From positions 12,501 to 76,500 of the forward strand of contig WBZZ01001208.1 in the NCBI GenBank assembly GCA_019918135.1: a stretch of 64,000 nt of DNA, written 5' to 3'. Each line of letters begins with the position of its first letter. Position 1 is the first letter of the stretch. Positions 1-9,196 of this stretch are shown one piece after another. Both the position numbers and the translations under genes were made by a program. Below the pieces are notes generated by a model, which saw only the letters and a list, made by a program, of their open reading frames with translations, searched no databases and had not been told where the DNA came from. The DNA comes from Paulinella micropora (taxonomy: Eukaryota; Cercozoa; Imbricatea; Euglyphida; Paulinellidae).

Positions 1-158
1 CCAGTATTTTCATTGAACATACCGGCCCGTCTGGAAGTGTTGGAACTGCCCTTGCGGGGGTGTCATTAGAGCTTATCGTCAATTCTTCGTACTCCCCTCA
101 CGGGTGAGACGATGGAGGCGCATGTGCAGAAATGCATCAGCCATTGACAGAGAAGCAC

Positions 159-206
<48 letters not shown>
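159..206. repeat. (TTA)n microsatellite
   Basis: An uninterrupted run of about 16 TTA units in the flank upstream of the first gene. The rest of 1-347 holds a possible polyadenylation hexamer (AATAAA near 296-301) and no convincing gene. The 12-mer ACGGGAAGCGCT near 324-335 recurs at 53276-53287 in the 3' part of Copia-B, so the flank may include an old element end. Confidence 0.9.
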
Positions 207-207
<1 letters not shown>

Positions 208-973
208 GCATAGTTTAAAGAGGGGAGTATAGATACTAGCTTTAGTATAACTAGCTAGTGTGTGTGGCCTTCTATCAGTGAACCTTTCTCTGTCCAATAA
301 AACTATTTGAGTGATTCCCTCTAACGGGAAGCGCTGCCATTTTTTTCATGTGTATTTCAAACTTTAGGTATGCCATGCTGAGGGCTAGCAAGGCGCCGAG
401 ATATGTGGCACACCGTGGTGGTGGCTACGGAGTCTTTGCTGATAAATACCTTCCTCCTTCTTTTCAGCTTGGGCTCCTCGAACCAGGAGGAAAGTCTTTG
501 CGTGCTGCAGATCATGCTGCATTTTCTGATCATTTCACTATGAAAATTGGGAGTTCCCTGCAAACAGGGATGCATCCAATTAAATTCATTAACGAATCGA
601 GCAGGAATGCAATGCATCTCATCAACTCTTCATCGCAAGGGTTCAACAAGCTCGACGAGGACACTTGCCGACCGAACGTGAAGGTAAATTATGTTAGTTG
701 TTACATACATCCATGCAATGTAAGTTTTTGTTACGTGTGTTGCATTTTTTCTATAAATATTGTTGTAAATAATGTCAGGTCAGCAAGGGTACTCCTATTG
801 TGACTGTCACCACCGCAATATCGAAAGATCAAGAGATTTTGCTCAGCTATGCGCCTAATCCAGACCTAGAGATAGCTACGCTGCCAAGCGATGCACATCC
901 GGTCTGGTTGAAAGAGGCTGCCAAGGAAGGAGCTAAAATCCCAGTTTTCCTGTTCGAGACTGACATTGGTCAT

Positions 974-1088
974 GTATGTTTCATCGTTCCTGAGAAAGAA
1001 CATCCGCTTCCACTTTAAAAGTTCAACCCTTGCTTCATGAAGCAAGGAAATTGACTAAAAGTCAATTTCCTTGCTTCATGAAGCAAAG
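974..1088 (+). other. Intron made mostly of a long palindrome
   Basis: The intron starts GTATGT after a CAT codon and ends AAAG before GTTGAA. It is 115 nt long and joins two phase-0 exons, moving from the SET-like exon to the Ser-rich linker. Most of its length is the left arm, loop and right arm of the palindrome at 1016-1100. The right arm runs 12 nt into the next exon. Without splicing, the reading frame would stop at 1016-1018. Confidence 0.55.
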
Positions 1089-1100
1089 GTTGAACTTTTA
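1016..1100. repeat. Near-perfect 85-bp inverted repeat
   Basis: The arms 1016-1056 and 1060-1100 are 41 bp each with one mismatch (1029 against 1087) and a 3-nt loop. Each arm contains TTGCTTCATGAAGCAA, itself a perfect 16-bp palindrome. In RNA this would be a very stable hairpin covering the 3' splice site. Confidence 0.95.
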
Positions 1101-3361
1101 GCGTCGGTCAGCAGTATTAGTTCTGATGGAAAGCAACCGCTCTCCAGGTCATCATCTATTCCGCCGGAAAAAAAGAGGAAGCTTCTCGACAGCGTGTCCT
1201 CAATTTCAGATAGTCGCCGCACGCTTCTGCCCAGGGAAAGCTCGGACATTACAGTCATCACAGAAAAATCAAGCTTGAGTGATGCACAGGTAAAAAATAA
1301 ATAAATGAAAATTATTACTGAGAAGATTCTTTTTTACAGGCCGGTGTTCCTGACGTTGATGCTAACCTCGACAGCTGGAAACAGTCAGACAGTTCTACTG
1401 TCACTACAGGCTATGATGTTAGTAGCTGCAGCAGCTCTAGACTATATCTTCCTACTGGCTCCATGGTAATTTTTTTTCTCTACCTGTCTATGTTCATGCT
1501 GGTTAATGTTCATAAGCGATCTTGTTTGCGTAGAACGTCGACGAAGAGTGTTCAGATACGGATTCAAACGGTGATGCTGCATTTATCAACCCTGGATTGC
1601 TTCCTCCTCTGGTCTGCGTGGACGATGCGGAATTATCCAACGAGCTTCGATTGAACTTCGACGAGCTTATGAAATCGAATGAGCTGTTGTATAACATCAT
1701 GAGATTATCACCAATTCCTTACAGCAGACCACGTAAGAATCCAACGCGCCCCTACACGATGAAAAGTCGCACGAAAGGTGCAGTGAAGCTTCAGAGACCG
1801 TCTGCGCTCCAAAAACTGTTGGGGATTACCTTCGCCGACTTGGACAGGGAAGTTAAGTCTGTCTGCTGCAAAAAGCGGAAGTGTTCTTCATTTATCGACA
1901 CGCGTGATGTGCTTTACACGAGAGCGAAGAATGCGTCATCGTCTCTCAGTGAGCTTTATTCTTGGGCAGCTTCGCAGCTTGAATCGTTTCAAACAAAAAC
2001 TGGATCGTTTCAGTATATGTATTTAACGGAGGCTGTGTGCAAAGTAGCCTGGCAGCGTATCTACGGGATCGGTGATAAAGTTTTGTCAAGAGCACACAAA
2101 CTTCTTGCAAATAACACGAAGGTTTTGACAAAAAGCTACTCAACCGTTCCTGAAACAGAAGATGTGATAGCAGTATTACTCTGCGAGAAGTTCATGGAGA
2201 GTTACCCGGAGATATGCAGCGACGGAATATGGAGGATGCAAGAAATGGCTCAGGACGCAGGAGTCCAAAACTATGTTCGCGAGAATTGGAAAGATATGTG
2301 CCTTCGGTTTGGTTGTTCGAAACGAGTTGATCCAAATAATCCTCCGACAGACAATACGATCAACAAAGTTTGGCGCATGGATTTTCCGCACGTCAAGTTT
2401 GTCAAAGGTATTATGCATATTTTCGTTATCATTACTTATTACAGGTTTGTTTTGCAGAAGGAGATTTCTCAAAATGCGAGATCTGCACAGAGCTTGCTGC
2501 TGATCATTCTAACGGTTTCAGGACTGAAGTAGAAGCTCAAGAATGGCGTCGCCGTAGCAGGCTTCATCACAAAATTCACAGGGCGTGCCGCGTTGCCAGC
2601 ATGCAGCGCAAGAAGGCAGCACCAGCAGATTTTGCTGCCACAGTCATATCAGCCGATATGAAACCGCCAGTGAAGATCCCATCTTGCCGCCGCGCCGCGA
2701 AAGATTTCAAAGGAAAAATTGTGTTTCGCCTGTGCGTTGGAATCAATACCTGCTACACTACCGATACGCATTTTATTCTGACGTACCTTGAAGGCGCGGT
2801 AGAACACGGCGCGTACTATGCTTGCCGCACTTTTACATTGGCAACTTTGGAACCCTCGCACAATGCAAGCGTGGAAATTATATCTTGAGTGGGACGGAGC
2901 TGGTGATAACACCGCGTGGGCGATGCTGGGTTTCCTTGGGCTCAATGTCGTTGACAGAGGAATCCGTTTCCAAGTAGAGTCACATCGCAAGCCACCAGGG
3001 CACGGGCACGATTGAGATGATCAGGAATTTCGAGTTATGGATATCGGGTGGAAGAGCACCTTCCTGACAACTAACATTGCTCAAGCGTTATTAAAGCTCA
3101 TTCTTGCATTCAAGAAGCAGCACAAGAAGAGGCATGTGCTGGTTGTTCTCGGATGTAACTACGACTGGATGACTCATTTTAGCCCGTGTATGAACAAGAG
3201 TTTCAAAAACTACAACAAACCCTTGGCATATAGAATCACCAAGAAAGATCCTGACGCTTTGCCGACTGTAGCGATCGCTACTTGGGGAGACGCACAGGAT
3301 TTTCATGGAGTGCGTGATGATCCCAGAGGAGAACCGATCAATTTGTTTATCGGACGCCCCG

Positions 3362-3387
3362 GTAATAATATTATCTATCTTTCTCTT

Positions 3388-3421
<34 letters not shown>

Positions 3422-3471
3422 TCTCTCTTTCTCTCGTTCTATCTATCTATCTCTCTCTCTATTTATGACAG
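3362..3471 (+). other. Intron with (CT)n microsatellite
   Basis: GT at 3362 and AG at 3470-3471 keep frame between GRP(A) and TDMPPKLP. Almost the whole intron is CT dinucleotide repeat, so the microsatellite serves as the polypyrimidine tract before TTTATGACAG. Confidence 0.65.
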
Positions 3472-3776
3472 CGACCGACATGCCTCCCAAGCTTCCAGTC
3501 GGCTACTTCGTCAATCCGCGCCTGAAGAAGGATATTCGTGCTTTGGCTACTGAATACCTAGGGCCGGATGAGCGAGCACATGTGGAGGAAATGTTAGCAG
3601 GTGGAAATTTGACCAGAGTAGAGGTGGATGGAGATTACTTCGAAGGCGGCCTGCCCGGCCGTCCTGCTCATATGTCCTGTGTCGATGCAAAAGGCAAGGA
3701 ATGGAGAGCAGAATTTCGATTTATCGACGAGCTACCTGTAAATTGGATGGAGTTGCCTCAATAACGACAGGAGAAA

Positions 3777-4516
3777 ATGAACGCACTTACGCGTTTGACC
3801 GATGAAGAGCTGCTGTCCTTACCACGCACTTATTTTGTTAATGAAGGACGTCCTCCAGCTCACCCGAGATGGCGTGGTGCAAGACAGCTTACTAGCAAAG
3901 AAAAGCAGGAGCAGGATTTAGCATTTGGAAATGCTTCTGAGCCTTGGCGGAAAATTCTCACGTTGCTAAGATCGTCAGAGGAAAAAAAGCAATTTGCGTC
4001 CAAGCAGATGGTAGTTAGCGAATTGAAATCATGGATGAGAATGCATGGTGTTGCAACGCAAAACTCCGATCGGAAACAGTTCAAGAAGGCAGAGCTTATT
4101 GAACAAGCGTGGAACCATTTCGAACGATGCGACTGTGGGTTCCCTGAGGAAGAAGAGCTTGGTGCTGCTCAGCCTGCAGAACCAGTGGCAGATTCAGAGG
4201 ATGACTTATCTGATACTTCATCTTCCAGTTCATCAACTGACTCATCGTCTGATCGATCTTCTGGTTCAGAGGAAGAAAAACATGGTATTAGTTTTCTTCT
4301 TCTTCTTCTTCTTCTTCTTCTTCTTCTTCTTCTTCTTCTTCTTCTTCTTCTTGTTCTTCTCCTCCTTAACATGATGCTATCCATATTGTAGATGATTCAG
4401 ATCGCTCCGACGCAAGTTGGAGAATGCATAACTCAGGAATCCGTTTGCGCGGACGTCGCCGCGCACGTCGTGCTGCGGGTGGACGTGGACGTGGACGTGG
4501 ACGTGGTCGTATGTGA
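3777..4516 (+). CDS. SAP-like protein with Arg-Gly repeat tail, two exons
   Basis: ATG at 3777 is 12 bp after the upstream stop. Exon 1 (3777-4284) and exon 2 (4392-4516) join in phase across a 107-nt GT-AG intron to give about 210 residues. The middle segment MVVSELKSWMRMHGV...KKAELIEQAWNHF resembles a SAP motif (helix-turn-helix chromatin or DNA binding), with a slightly long turn. A Ser/Asp/Glu-rich acidic segment follows, then a basic tail with R-rich and repeated GRGR dipeptides ending GRGRM. Such RG tails usually bind nucleic acid and can be arginine-methylated. The near N-terminal TYFVN echoes GYFVN in the last exon of the preceding gene, so the two may be parts of one transposon-like locus. 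The specific function is unknown. Confidence 0.6.
4294..4352. repeat. (CTT)n microsatellite inside intron 4285-4391
   Basis: About 19 CTT units form the pyrimidine tract of the intron in the SAP-like gene. The long Leu or Phe runs that can be translated across it are artefacts. Confidence 0.9.
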
Positions 4517-5085
4517 CTATTTTTTTTGAAGGAATTTTTCTGGGTCCGACTTTTTTCATAATGGTTTTTGTCTAGGGCAACTGCAACTGTAACGCTTCTT
4601 CTAAAAACTGAAATTAGAAATTTGTTTAACTCTGATAATGCACCAGAATCTGATGTGAAGCGTCCTCCCTCCGACCCATCTCCCCCCCCCCCCACCCCCC
4701 CCCTCCCCCTCTACGTACCAGCGTACGTCACAGCGGGCAAACAGAATTTTTTGAAGGTAAAACCATGTCTTAATATAGTAAAATGCTTAATATAAGCAAG
4801 AATAAACAGTAAAAGCAAATTCTGCATGTTCGGCATTGTTATCATCATAGATTCATGGTAGCCGGGACTATGAAAAAGTAGAAAAATTACCGTGTCGGAC
4901 CGGTTCCTGCCCACCTCTGAAGATGAATTTAAAGTGTATTACAATTAATAAAAACATATTTTAATATTATTTTTATATGTTCTGCAATCAGGGAATTCAT
5001 TTCCTTTCATTTCCACACGTTTTCAAAAAAATCCATATACTTCATCGAAAATTTCGGAAAAAGGGATACCCCCAAGATTGTCGAA
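4517..5085. other. Gene-poor spacer with poly-C tract
   Basis: No convincing gene. 4681-4711 is an almost pure C run broken by single A or T bases. The rest is A+T-rich and leads into the virus-like element. Confidence 0.6.
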
Positions 5086-5238
5086 TGTTTAGTTGTATCA
5101 TTATTGCCATTATAACCCTATGTATCGTGAGGCTATCTGGAAAGAACTTACCTTGTGAGGTTGCTAATACTTATGTCGGAATTTTGGCTTTACTCATCGG
5201 CATATGCCTTCCATCACCTTCTAGTTCAAAGAAGTGAG
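5086..5238 (+). CDS. Small two-helix membrane ORF
   Basis: About 50 codons beginning MFSCIIIAIITLCIV, with a second hydrophobic stretch TYVGILALLIGICL before a short Ser/Lys tail. Small membrane proteins of this kind are frequent in PLVs and virophages, and the position beside the capsid genes fits. No family was recognised, and upstream in-frame codons extend the frame to 4977. Confidence 0.35.
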
Positions 5239-5481
5239 CACTCGTATAAATGTATTTTATACCAAGAACTATCGCCGGCACAGATTAACGGCAGGGCTTC
5301 ATCAAAACTAACACACCAATCACTGAAAGGTTTATACAGGCATTTATACTTAGTTTCAATACCTTGTTTTATACAATAAGCACAACTCTCATTCTTTTTT
5401 TCGCTTACCCGTGAGTAAAAGTCGCAGGCAGACCGCGAAAATATTTTTGTTATTAAAAAGTTTATCATCAGTAATATAATC

Positions 5482-5841
5482 ATGGCTACTGAATATAAAT
5501 ACCAAAAGATTATTTTTCTAAGCAATGATTTTGTGGGTAAATCATTCAAGAAGAACATTCAGATGTCTTTCACACCTACCAAAATGAATGTAAAATTTAT
5601 TCACTACTATAACGACCAAACAGAGACAAAAACCAGAATTCTTTACATGGATAGAATTGGAATTATTGGCACATTCTCCGACGGCACCACAGCAAACATT
5701 TCAAACCTTAGTTATAATTTAGGTGTCGTTGGATGGACGGACGGACAATATACATTTAAAGTCCTTGAAACCGACAGCGGAAATATTGATACAGGAAATT
5801 TAGCGGGAAGAATTGTTGTATGCCTAGAATTTCTCGCTTAG
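5482..5841 (+). CDS. PLV-type hypothetical protein, about 119 aa
   Basis: ATG follows an A+T-rich leader typical of the element. The product is polar, beta-rich looking and has no membrane segment; it contains TRILYMDRIGIIGTFSDG. It lies directly ahead of the ATPase and capsid region. A minor structural role is plausible from position only. Confidence 0.45.
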   Translation: MATEYKYQKIIFLSNDFVGKSFKKNIQMSFTPTKMNVKFIHYYNDQTETKTRILYMDRIGIIGTFSDGTTANISNLSYNLGVVGWTDGQYTFKVLETDSGNIDTGNLAGRIVVCLEFLA

Positions 5842-5929
5842 AATATAGGAGGGAAAAGATTAATAGCATTAAGGTGAAGCCAGTAAAACAAGAGGGTGAT
5901 GGAAATAAAAAGCAAAAGGTTATACATTA

Positions 5930-6200
5930 TTCAATGAGCCCTATTCAAATATATTTCTACTCGCCCGTAAGAAGAGCGGGAAAACGACAGCACTCTTTGA
6001 AATACTGAAACGGACTACAGACAGAAAAACCTGTATTGTCATTATTGCTTCAACAATACACAAGGACTACATTTATAAAGCAATGGTAAAGCGCTTTAAG
6101 AACAGGGGAAACCCGATGGCAATATATACCTTTCTCAAATCAGATGGTGTGAATGTCATTGATTATGAGCTAGACAAACTGAACAAACCAGAAGAAGAGC
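5930..6200 (+). pseudogene. P-loop packaging-ATPase-like fragment (PLV)
   Basis: A Walker A motif KSGKTTALFEIL is followed by a beta strand CIVIIAS, the layout of the N-terminal part of FtsK/HerA-type DNA-packaging ATPases of Polintons, PLVs and virophages. Only a fragment is recognisable before capsid-like sequence starts. The role in the living virus would be genome packaging. Confidence 0.5.
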
Positions 6201-7064
6201 AGGAAGGCGAAAATGTTGAATATAATGAGGCTAAGTATTTCTCGGCTGGTGTTGCTACTGCTGCTGAGCCTTCTATTGCTGTTAAGATTAATCTCGGTAT
6301 GCTTTACAATACCATTTTCGCCCTTGATAAGACTATTATGTTTCCTGAGATTTTGAATATGAGGACTGTATGGCAACAGACCCCTAAAATTTATTATTAC
6401 AATAACGATGCTTCGTCAGCGGGTGGAGGAGTGCTTGTTGCTGCCGCTGGTAATGTAACTGTTTCTAGTCTTAACTTGTTCCTTGCTGTAGAGACTAATC
6501 CCGATGTCATTCAATCAATTCAACAAAAGGTGGCGAGTGCTGAAGGTATGAGTTTTAATATTGATTATCCCTATGTTTATAAAAATTCCATCGCTCAAGC
6601 CACTACACAAAACATTATTCTCCGCTTTGATAGGGGGAAGGTTGAAGAAAATTTATCACACACTCTTTCACAACACTGAAAACAAGAATACCGCTTATGA
6701 TATTGATAACAGAGCAACCGCTAAGATTACCAGTTTCCACACCACACTTGACGGAGCACGACTTCAGGAATTTGAAATATTTCCCGCTAGTTTTGAAGAT
6801 TACATGTGCTTGAAACCTAAACTTGAAGGTTCTGTTTTGATGAATTCAAATGTGTATCAATACAACTGGTTCTGGGTTGATACTTGGGATAATACCCGCC
6901 CGCTGTGGAGCAAAGACCAATATGAAGTTAGCGGGCTTGACCTTTCCAATGAGAGGCGATGGGAGTTCATTAGCACTACACAGAATAATGCTCATCAGCA
7001 CGTAAGTGTAGCAATCACTCAGCGGGAGGTTCAGGTTAAGGCAAATATAATTTCTATTTCATAG
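6200..7064 (+). pseudogene. Major-capsid-like region (double jelly-roll, PLV)
   Basis: Segments such as INLGMLYNTIFALDKTIMF, FPEILNMRTVWQQTPKIYYY and FWVDTWDNTRPLWSKDQY have the character of PLV major capsid proteins: long beta-rich stretches, many Asn/Tyr/Trp, and a C-terminal segment VSVAITQREVQVKANIISI. The place next to the ATPase is the standard PLV morphogenesis layout. This is assigned from memory of the family and a structure-profile search would settle it. It is part of the broken element. Confidence 0.5.
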
Positions 7065-7067
7065 ATA

Positions 7068-7117
7068 TTTATGAGCATCGCTTTCATTCGCTTCGCTCAT
7101 TTTCGCTTGCTCATAAA
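7068..7117. terminator. Hairpin after capsid-like region
   Basis: TTTATGAGC (7068-7076) pairs with GCTCATAAA (7109-7117). An internal GCTCAT copy offers an alternative fold. It begins just after the end of the capsid-like reading frame, as gene-end hairpins do in several small dsDNA viruses. Confidence 0.5.
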
Positions 7118-7190
7118 CATCGAGAAAGATTAATAGATTAAATAATTTTTTTCTCGTATAATATAGTAAAACGACGTTTGAGAATATAGC

Positions 7191-7214
7191 GAGATATCTC
7201 AAATATATTTGAGA
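7191..7214. promoter_or_regulatory. Overlapping palindromes upstream of fibre-like ORF
   Basis: TCTCAAATATATTTGAGA (7197-7214) is a perfect 18-bp palindrome and overlaps GAGATATCTC (7191-7200). The half-site TCTCAAAT recurs once more, overlapping the ATG at 7233. A promoter or operator role is inferred from position. Confidence 0.4.
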
Positions 7215-7232
7215 TTGGAGTGAAATTCTCAA

Positions 7233-7847
7233 ATGTCTCATCAGAGAAACTTAATCGCAGAAAATCCAGACGGAGAATTTATAAACGTCAAAGTTGGATA
7301 TGATGGACACATTGAAACAAATAATTCAAAAACCGCTTTTGGCGAAGCAGTAGTAGGTCAATTAACACCAGTTTTACAAGAAATCTTTCCATATACCATT
7401 AATACTAGGATATGGACAAAAACAGAAACAAAATCGTCTATGTCATTTTTGAATAATATGGCTGAATTGAAAACAACTGCTGATGCTACGGCAGATGCTA
7501 GACCGGTAAGTAAAAGGAGAATAAAATATAGAACTGGAACAGGTGTCCTCGCCCGCTTTACTGCTATATGGACAACGGATGATACAAAAGATTACTATTC
7601 ATATATTGGAATAGGAAATGAACTCGTTGATGGATTTTATTTCTACAAAAATAGAGCAGGAATGAATATTGCGCATTGTAAAGGAGGTGCCGCAGTTTAT
7701 ATTGACCAAGTAGACTGGGACGACCCGTGCGATGGAACTTCGGCTATGCCTGACTTAGACTTGAGCAAAGGAAATGTATTTCAAATTCAATTTCAGTATC
7801 TTGGGTTTGGTGCTATTAAGCTTTATATTGAAAATCCCATAACATGA
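7233..7847 (+). CDS. PLV fibre-like / receptor-binding-like protein, N-terminal part
   Basis: About 204 residues. The N-terminal segment reads like a virion-attachment region (GEFINVKVGYDGHIET, then TAFGEAVVGQLTPVLQEIFPY). A beta-rich globular part follows with Gly/Asp/Tyr repeats (IGIGNELVDGFYFYK). Such ORFs next to capsid genes in PLVs and giant viruses are usually fibres or minor virion proteins. No specific family was recognised. Confidence 0.4.
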   Translation: MSHQRNLIAENPDGEFINVKVGYDGHIETNNSKTAFGEAVVGQLTPVLQEIFPYTINTRIWTKTETKSSMSFLNNMAELKTTADATADARPVSKRRIKYRTGTGVLARFTAIWTTDDTKDYYSYIGIGNELVDGFYFYKNRAGMNIAHCKGGAAVYIDQVDWDDPCDGTSAMPDLDLSKGNVFQIQFQYLGFGAIKLYIENPIT

Positions 7848-7865
7848 TTATTTCAATTAGTTCAT

Positions 7866-8474
7866 ATGATTGACTATGCGAATGCTAATACTGGTGTAAG
7901 CCTGCGAAATACAACATTACCTTTTACAGCAGTAATGAGAAATGATGCAGCGACTGGAATACAAACTCTTAAAACAGCGAGTGCCAGTTTATTTATTGAG
8001 GGAACTAATACGATAAACACAAGTATAACAAACGAAGTGGAAGGAAGTAAAGCAGCAAACACCACTGAAAGTCCTATTATTAGTATAAGAAACAAAGCGG
8101 TATTTGATGCGGGCGGTGCTAATTTAACAAATTATTCAAATGTCTATCCAACTTTGATAAGTATTACAAATGAAGGTAGTAAGTCGTGTGTAGTAAGAAT
8201 GGTATTGAATGGGACACTAACTGGCGCAGGTTTTGCAGATGTTGATTCTAAGTGTTCAATGGTAGATACTGATACAAAGTCAAGCGCCGTTGCCAACGGA
8301 ACAACAATTTTTAAACTTTACGTAAATTCTCAATCAACTCAACAAATAAATCTTGGAAATTATGATATATATTTGACTCCTAGTGATGTATTGACTTTTA
8401 CACAGAAATCCGTTGGAACTGCCAATAATGGTTCAAATGTTAATGTTATCGCTAACTTCGTAGAAGACCAGTGA
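7866..8474 (+). CDS. PLV structural-like protein, Thr/Asn/Ser-rich
   Basis: About 202 residues, rich in Thr, Asn, Ser and Ala, with regular short beta-like stretches and no Cys-rich or membrane part. It follows the previous ORF closely and is probably co-transcribed with it. The composition resembles viral spike or fibre heads. Its stop codon overlaps the start of the hairpin at 8473-8533. Confidence 0.4.
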   Translation: MIDYANANTGVSLRNTTLPFTAVMRNDAATGIQTLKTASASLFIEGTNTINTSITNEVEGSKAANTTESPIISIRNKAVFDAGGANLTNYSNVYPTLISITNEGSKSCVVRMVLNGTLTGAGFADVDSKCSMVDTDTKSSAVANGTTIFKLYVNSQSTQQINLGNYDIYLTPSDVLTFTQKSVGTANNGSNVNVIANFVEDQ

Positions 8475-8533
8475 TGTTTGACAATTTCACTTCTATCTGT
8501 CTTCGACAGATTTCTCGTTTATTGTCAAACATC
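8473..8533. terminator. Two-storey hairpin at 3' end of plus-strand gene block
   Basis: Outer stem GATGTTTGACAAT (8473-8485) pairs perfectly with ATTGTCAAACATC (8521-8533). Inside it, ATCTGTC (8495-8501) pairs with GACAGAT (8505-8511) around TTC. It starts at the stop codon of the upstream ORF. Confidence 0.65.
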
Positions 8534-8586
8534 GTAAACCATTAAAGTAAAAATTAAAAGCAAAAAAAATTTAATGGAAGACGATG

Positions 8587-8632
8587 TTTTAGAAATAGAC
8601 GAAAGTCGCAGACGAAAGTCTAATTTCTAAAA
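8587..8632. terminator. Hairpin at 3' end of minus-strand gene block
   Basis: TTTTAGAAATAGAC (8587-8600) pairs with GTCTAATTTCTAAAA (8618-8632) with one bulge. It faces the hairpin at 8473-8533 across the point where the two viral gene blocks converge. Confidence 0.55.
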
Positions 8633-8654
8633 TATCAGAGATGTTTTTTTACCG

Positions 8655-9075
8655 CATCTTTATTATTAAAAATAAGGTTGTTGAATTAAATATTCAAGGT
8701 ATGGTTTATCAATCTTAGCAACATCTTCAATTTTCATTTTTTATACTTACCATATTGAAGAAAAATATCGATTTCATTTTGTGCTATCTCTTCACCTACA
8801 TTAGTCTTGATTTCGGTAATTCCAGTCTCTTTTAAATCAGTCTCCTTAAAAGGTGTGCTTGGTTCTTCGTCCAACACGTTTTCTAACGGAATAACCACTT
8901 TCACATTGTCGTCATAATGTTGATTTTGTTTAAAATCAACATTTGGCTTGTATTGCTCATAGAAAGATACAATGTCAGGTTTAGTCCATTTAATTGTTGG
9001 CTTTTTAATTTCGCTGTCAATGTTCCATTTTTCAATTTCATTCAAGTAGTCCTGTTTGGTGCTAAGGTCGGTCAT
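8655..9075 (-). pseudogene. PLV protein with exonuclease-X-C-terminal-like end
   Basis: Starts at ATG 9073-9075 (MTDLSTKQDYLNEIEKW). The body is acidic and without a recognised domain. The far end carries YGKYKK and, slightly beyond, IEDVAKIDKPYLEYL. This is the pattern of the small (F)GKYKGK...YLxWL domain found at the C-terminus of exodeoxyribonuclease X-like and related viral proteins. A second version of the domain lies in the neighbouring gene that Copia-A interrupts. Part of the broken PLV. Confidence 0.4.
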
Positions 9076-9096
9076 CTTATACTATATTATATTATT

Positions 9097-9196
9097 TTTA
9101 TTAAATGTATTTTTTTACTTCACTTTTAATGTCTGTAAATTTCTCAAACCACGGCTGTTTCATAACCCATTCAAGGTATGGCTTATCAATAACCGC
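9097..9196 (-). pseudogene. Flank of PLV gene interrupted by Copia-A (distal part)
   Basis: Minus-strand sequence with IDKPYLEWVMKQPWFEKF lies immediately left of Copia-A. Its counterpart, including FPFGKCKGKKIQDVA, lies immediately right of the element. Both belong to the small GKYKGK/YLxWL domain family. The direct repeat ACCGC at the two junctions is the target-site duplication. Confidence 0.6.

Larger units (their letters stand above)
375..3764 (+). pseudogene. SET-like / DUF7869-like fusion gene, multi-exon, probably decayed
   Basis: Seven exons read through GT-AG junctions that keep frame: 375-683, 779-973, 1089-1289, 1340-1465, 1534-2407, 2458-3361 and 3472-3764, about 960 codons. The first two exons resemble a SET methyltransferase domain: GYGVFA, then FINESS where NHS(C) is usual, then PNVKV, then ILLSYAPN with the expected C-terminal tyrosine. 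Exons 3-4 are Ser-rich linker. Exons 5-7 resemble the DUF7869 family common in transposon-rich protist and invertebrate genomes: a Cys pair in CCKKRKC, FPHVKF, DFSKCEIC, LYLEWDGAGDN and PPGHGHD in place of the usual GHTHxDID. A frame change between about 2815 and 2885 and an in-frame TGA at 3013-3015 suggest decay, though sequencing error is possible. The start is uncertain: ATG at 348 is also open, and 375 lies closer to the domain. The SET activity is unproven because the NHS histidine is replaced. Confidence 0.55.

Noticed and set aside
3738-3772. Possible 35-nt intron linking the SET/DUF7869 gene to the SAP-like gene
   Set aside because: Far shorter than the other introns here (50-128 nt), and the exon reading to the stop at 3764 looks natural for the family.
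5226-5558. Minus-strand ORF with several cysteines overlapping PLV plus-strand ORFs
   Set aside because: It overlaps the leader and start of the plus-strand gene and has no recognisable family. It may be real but cannot be supported.
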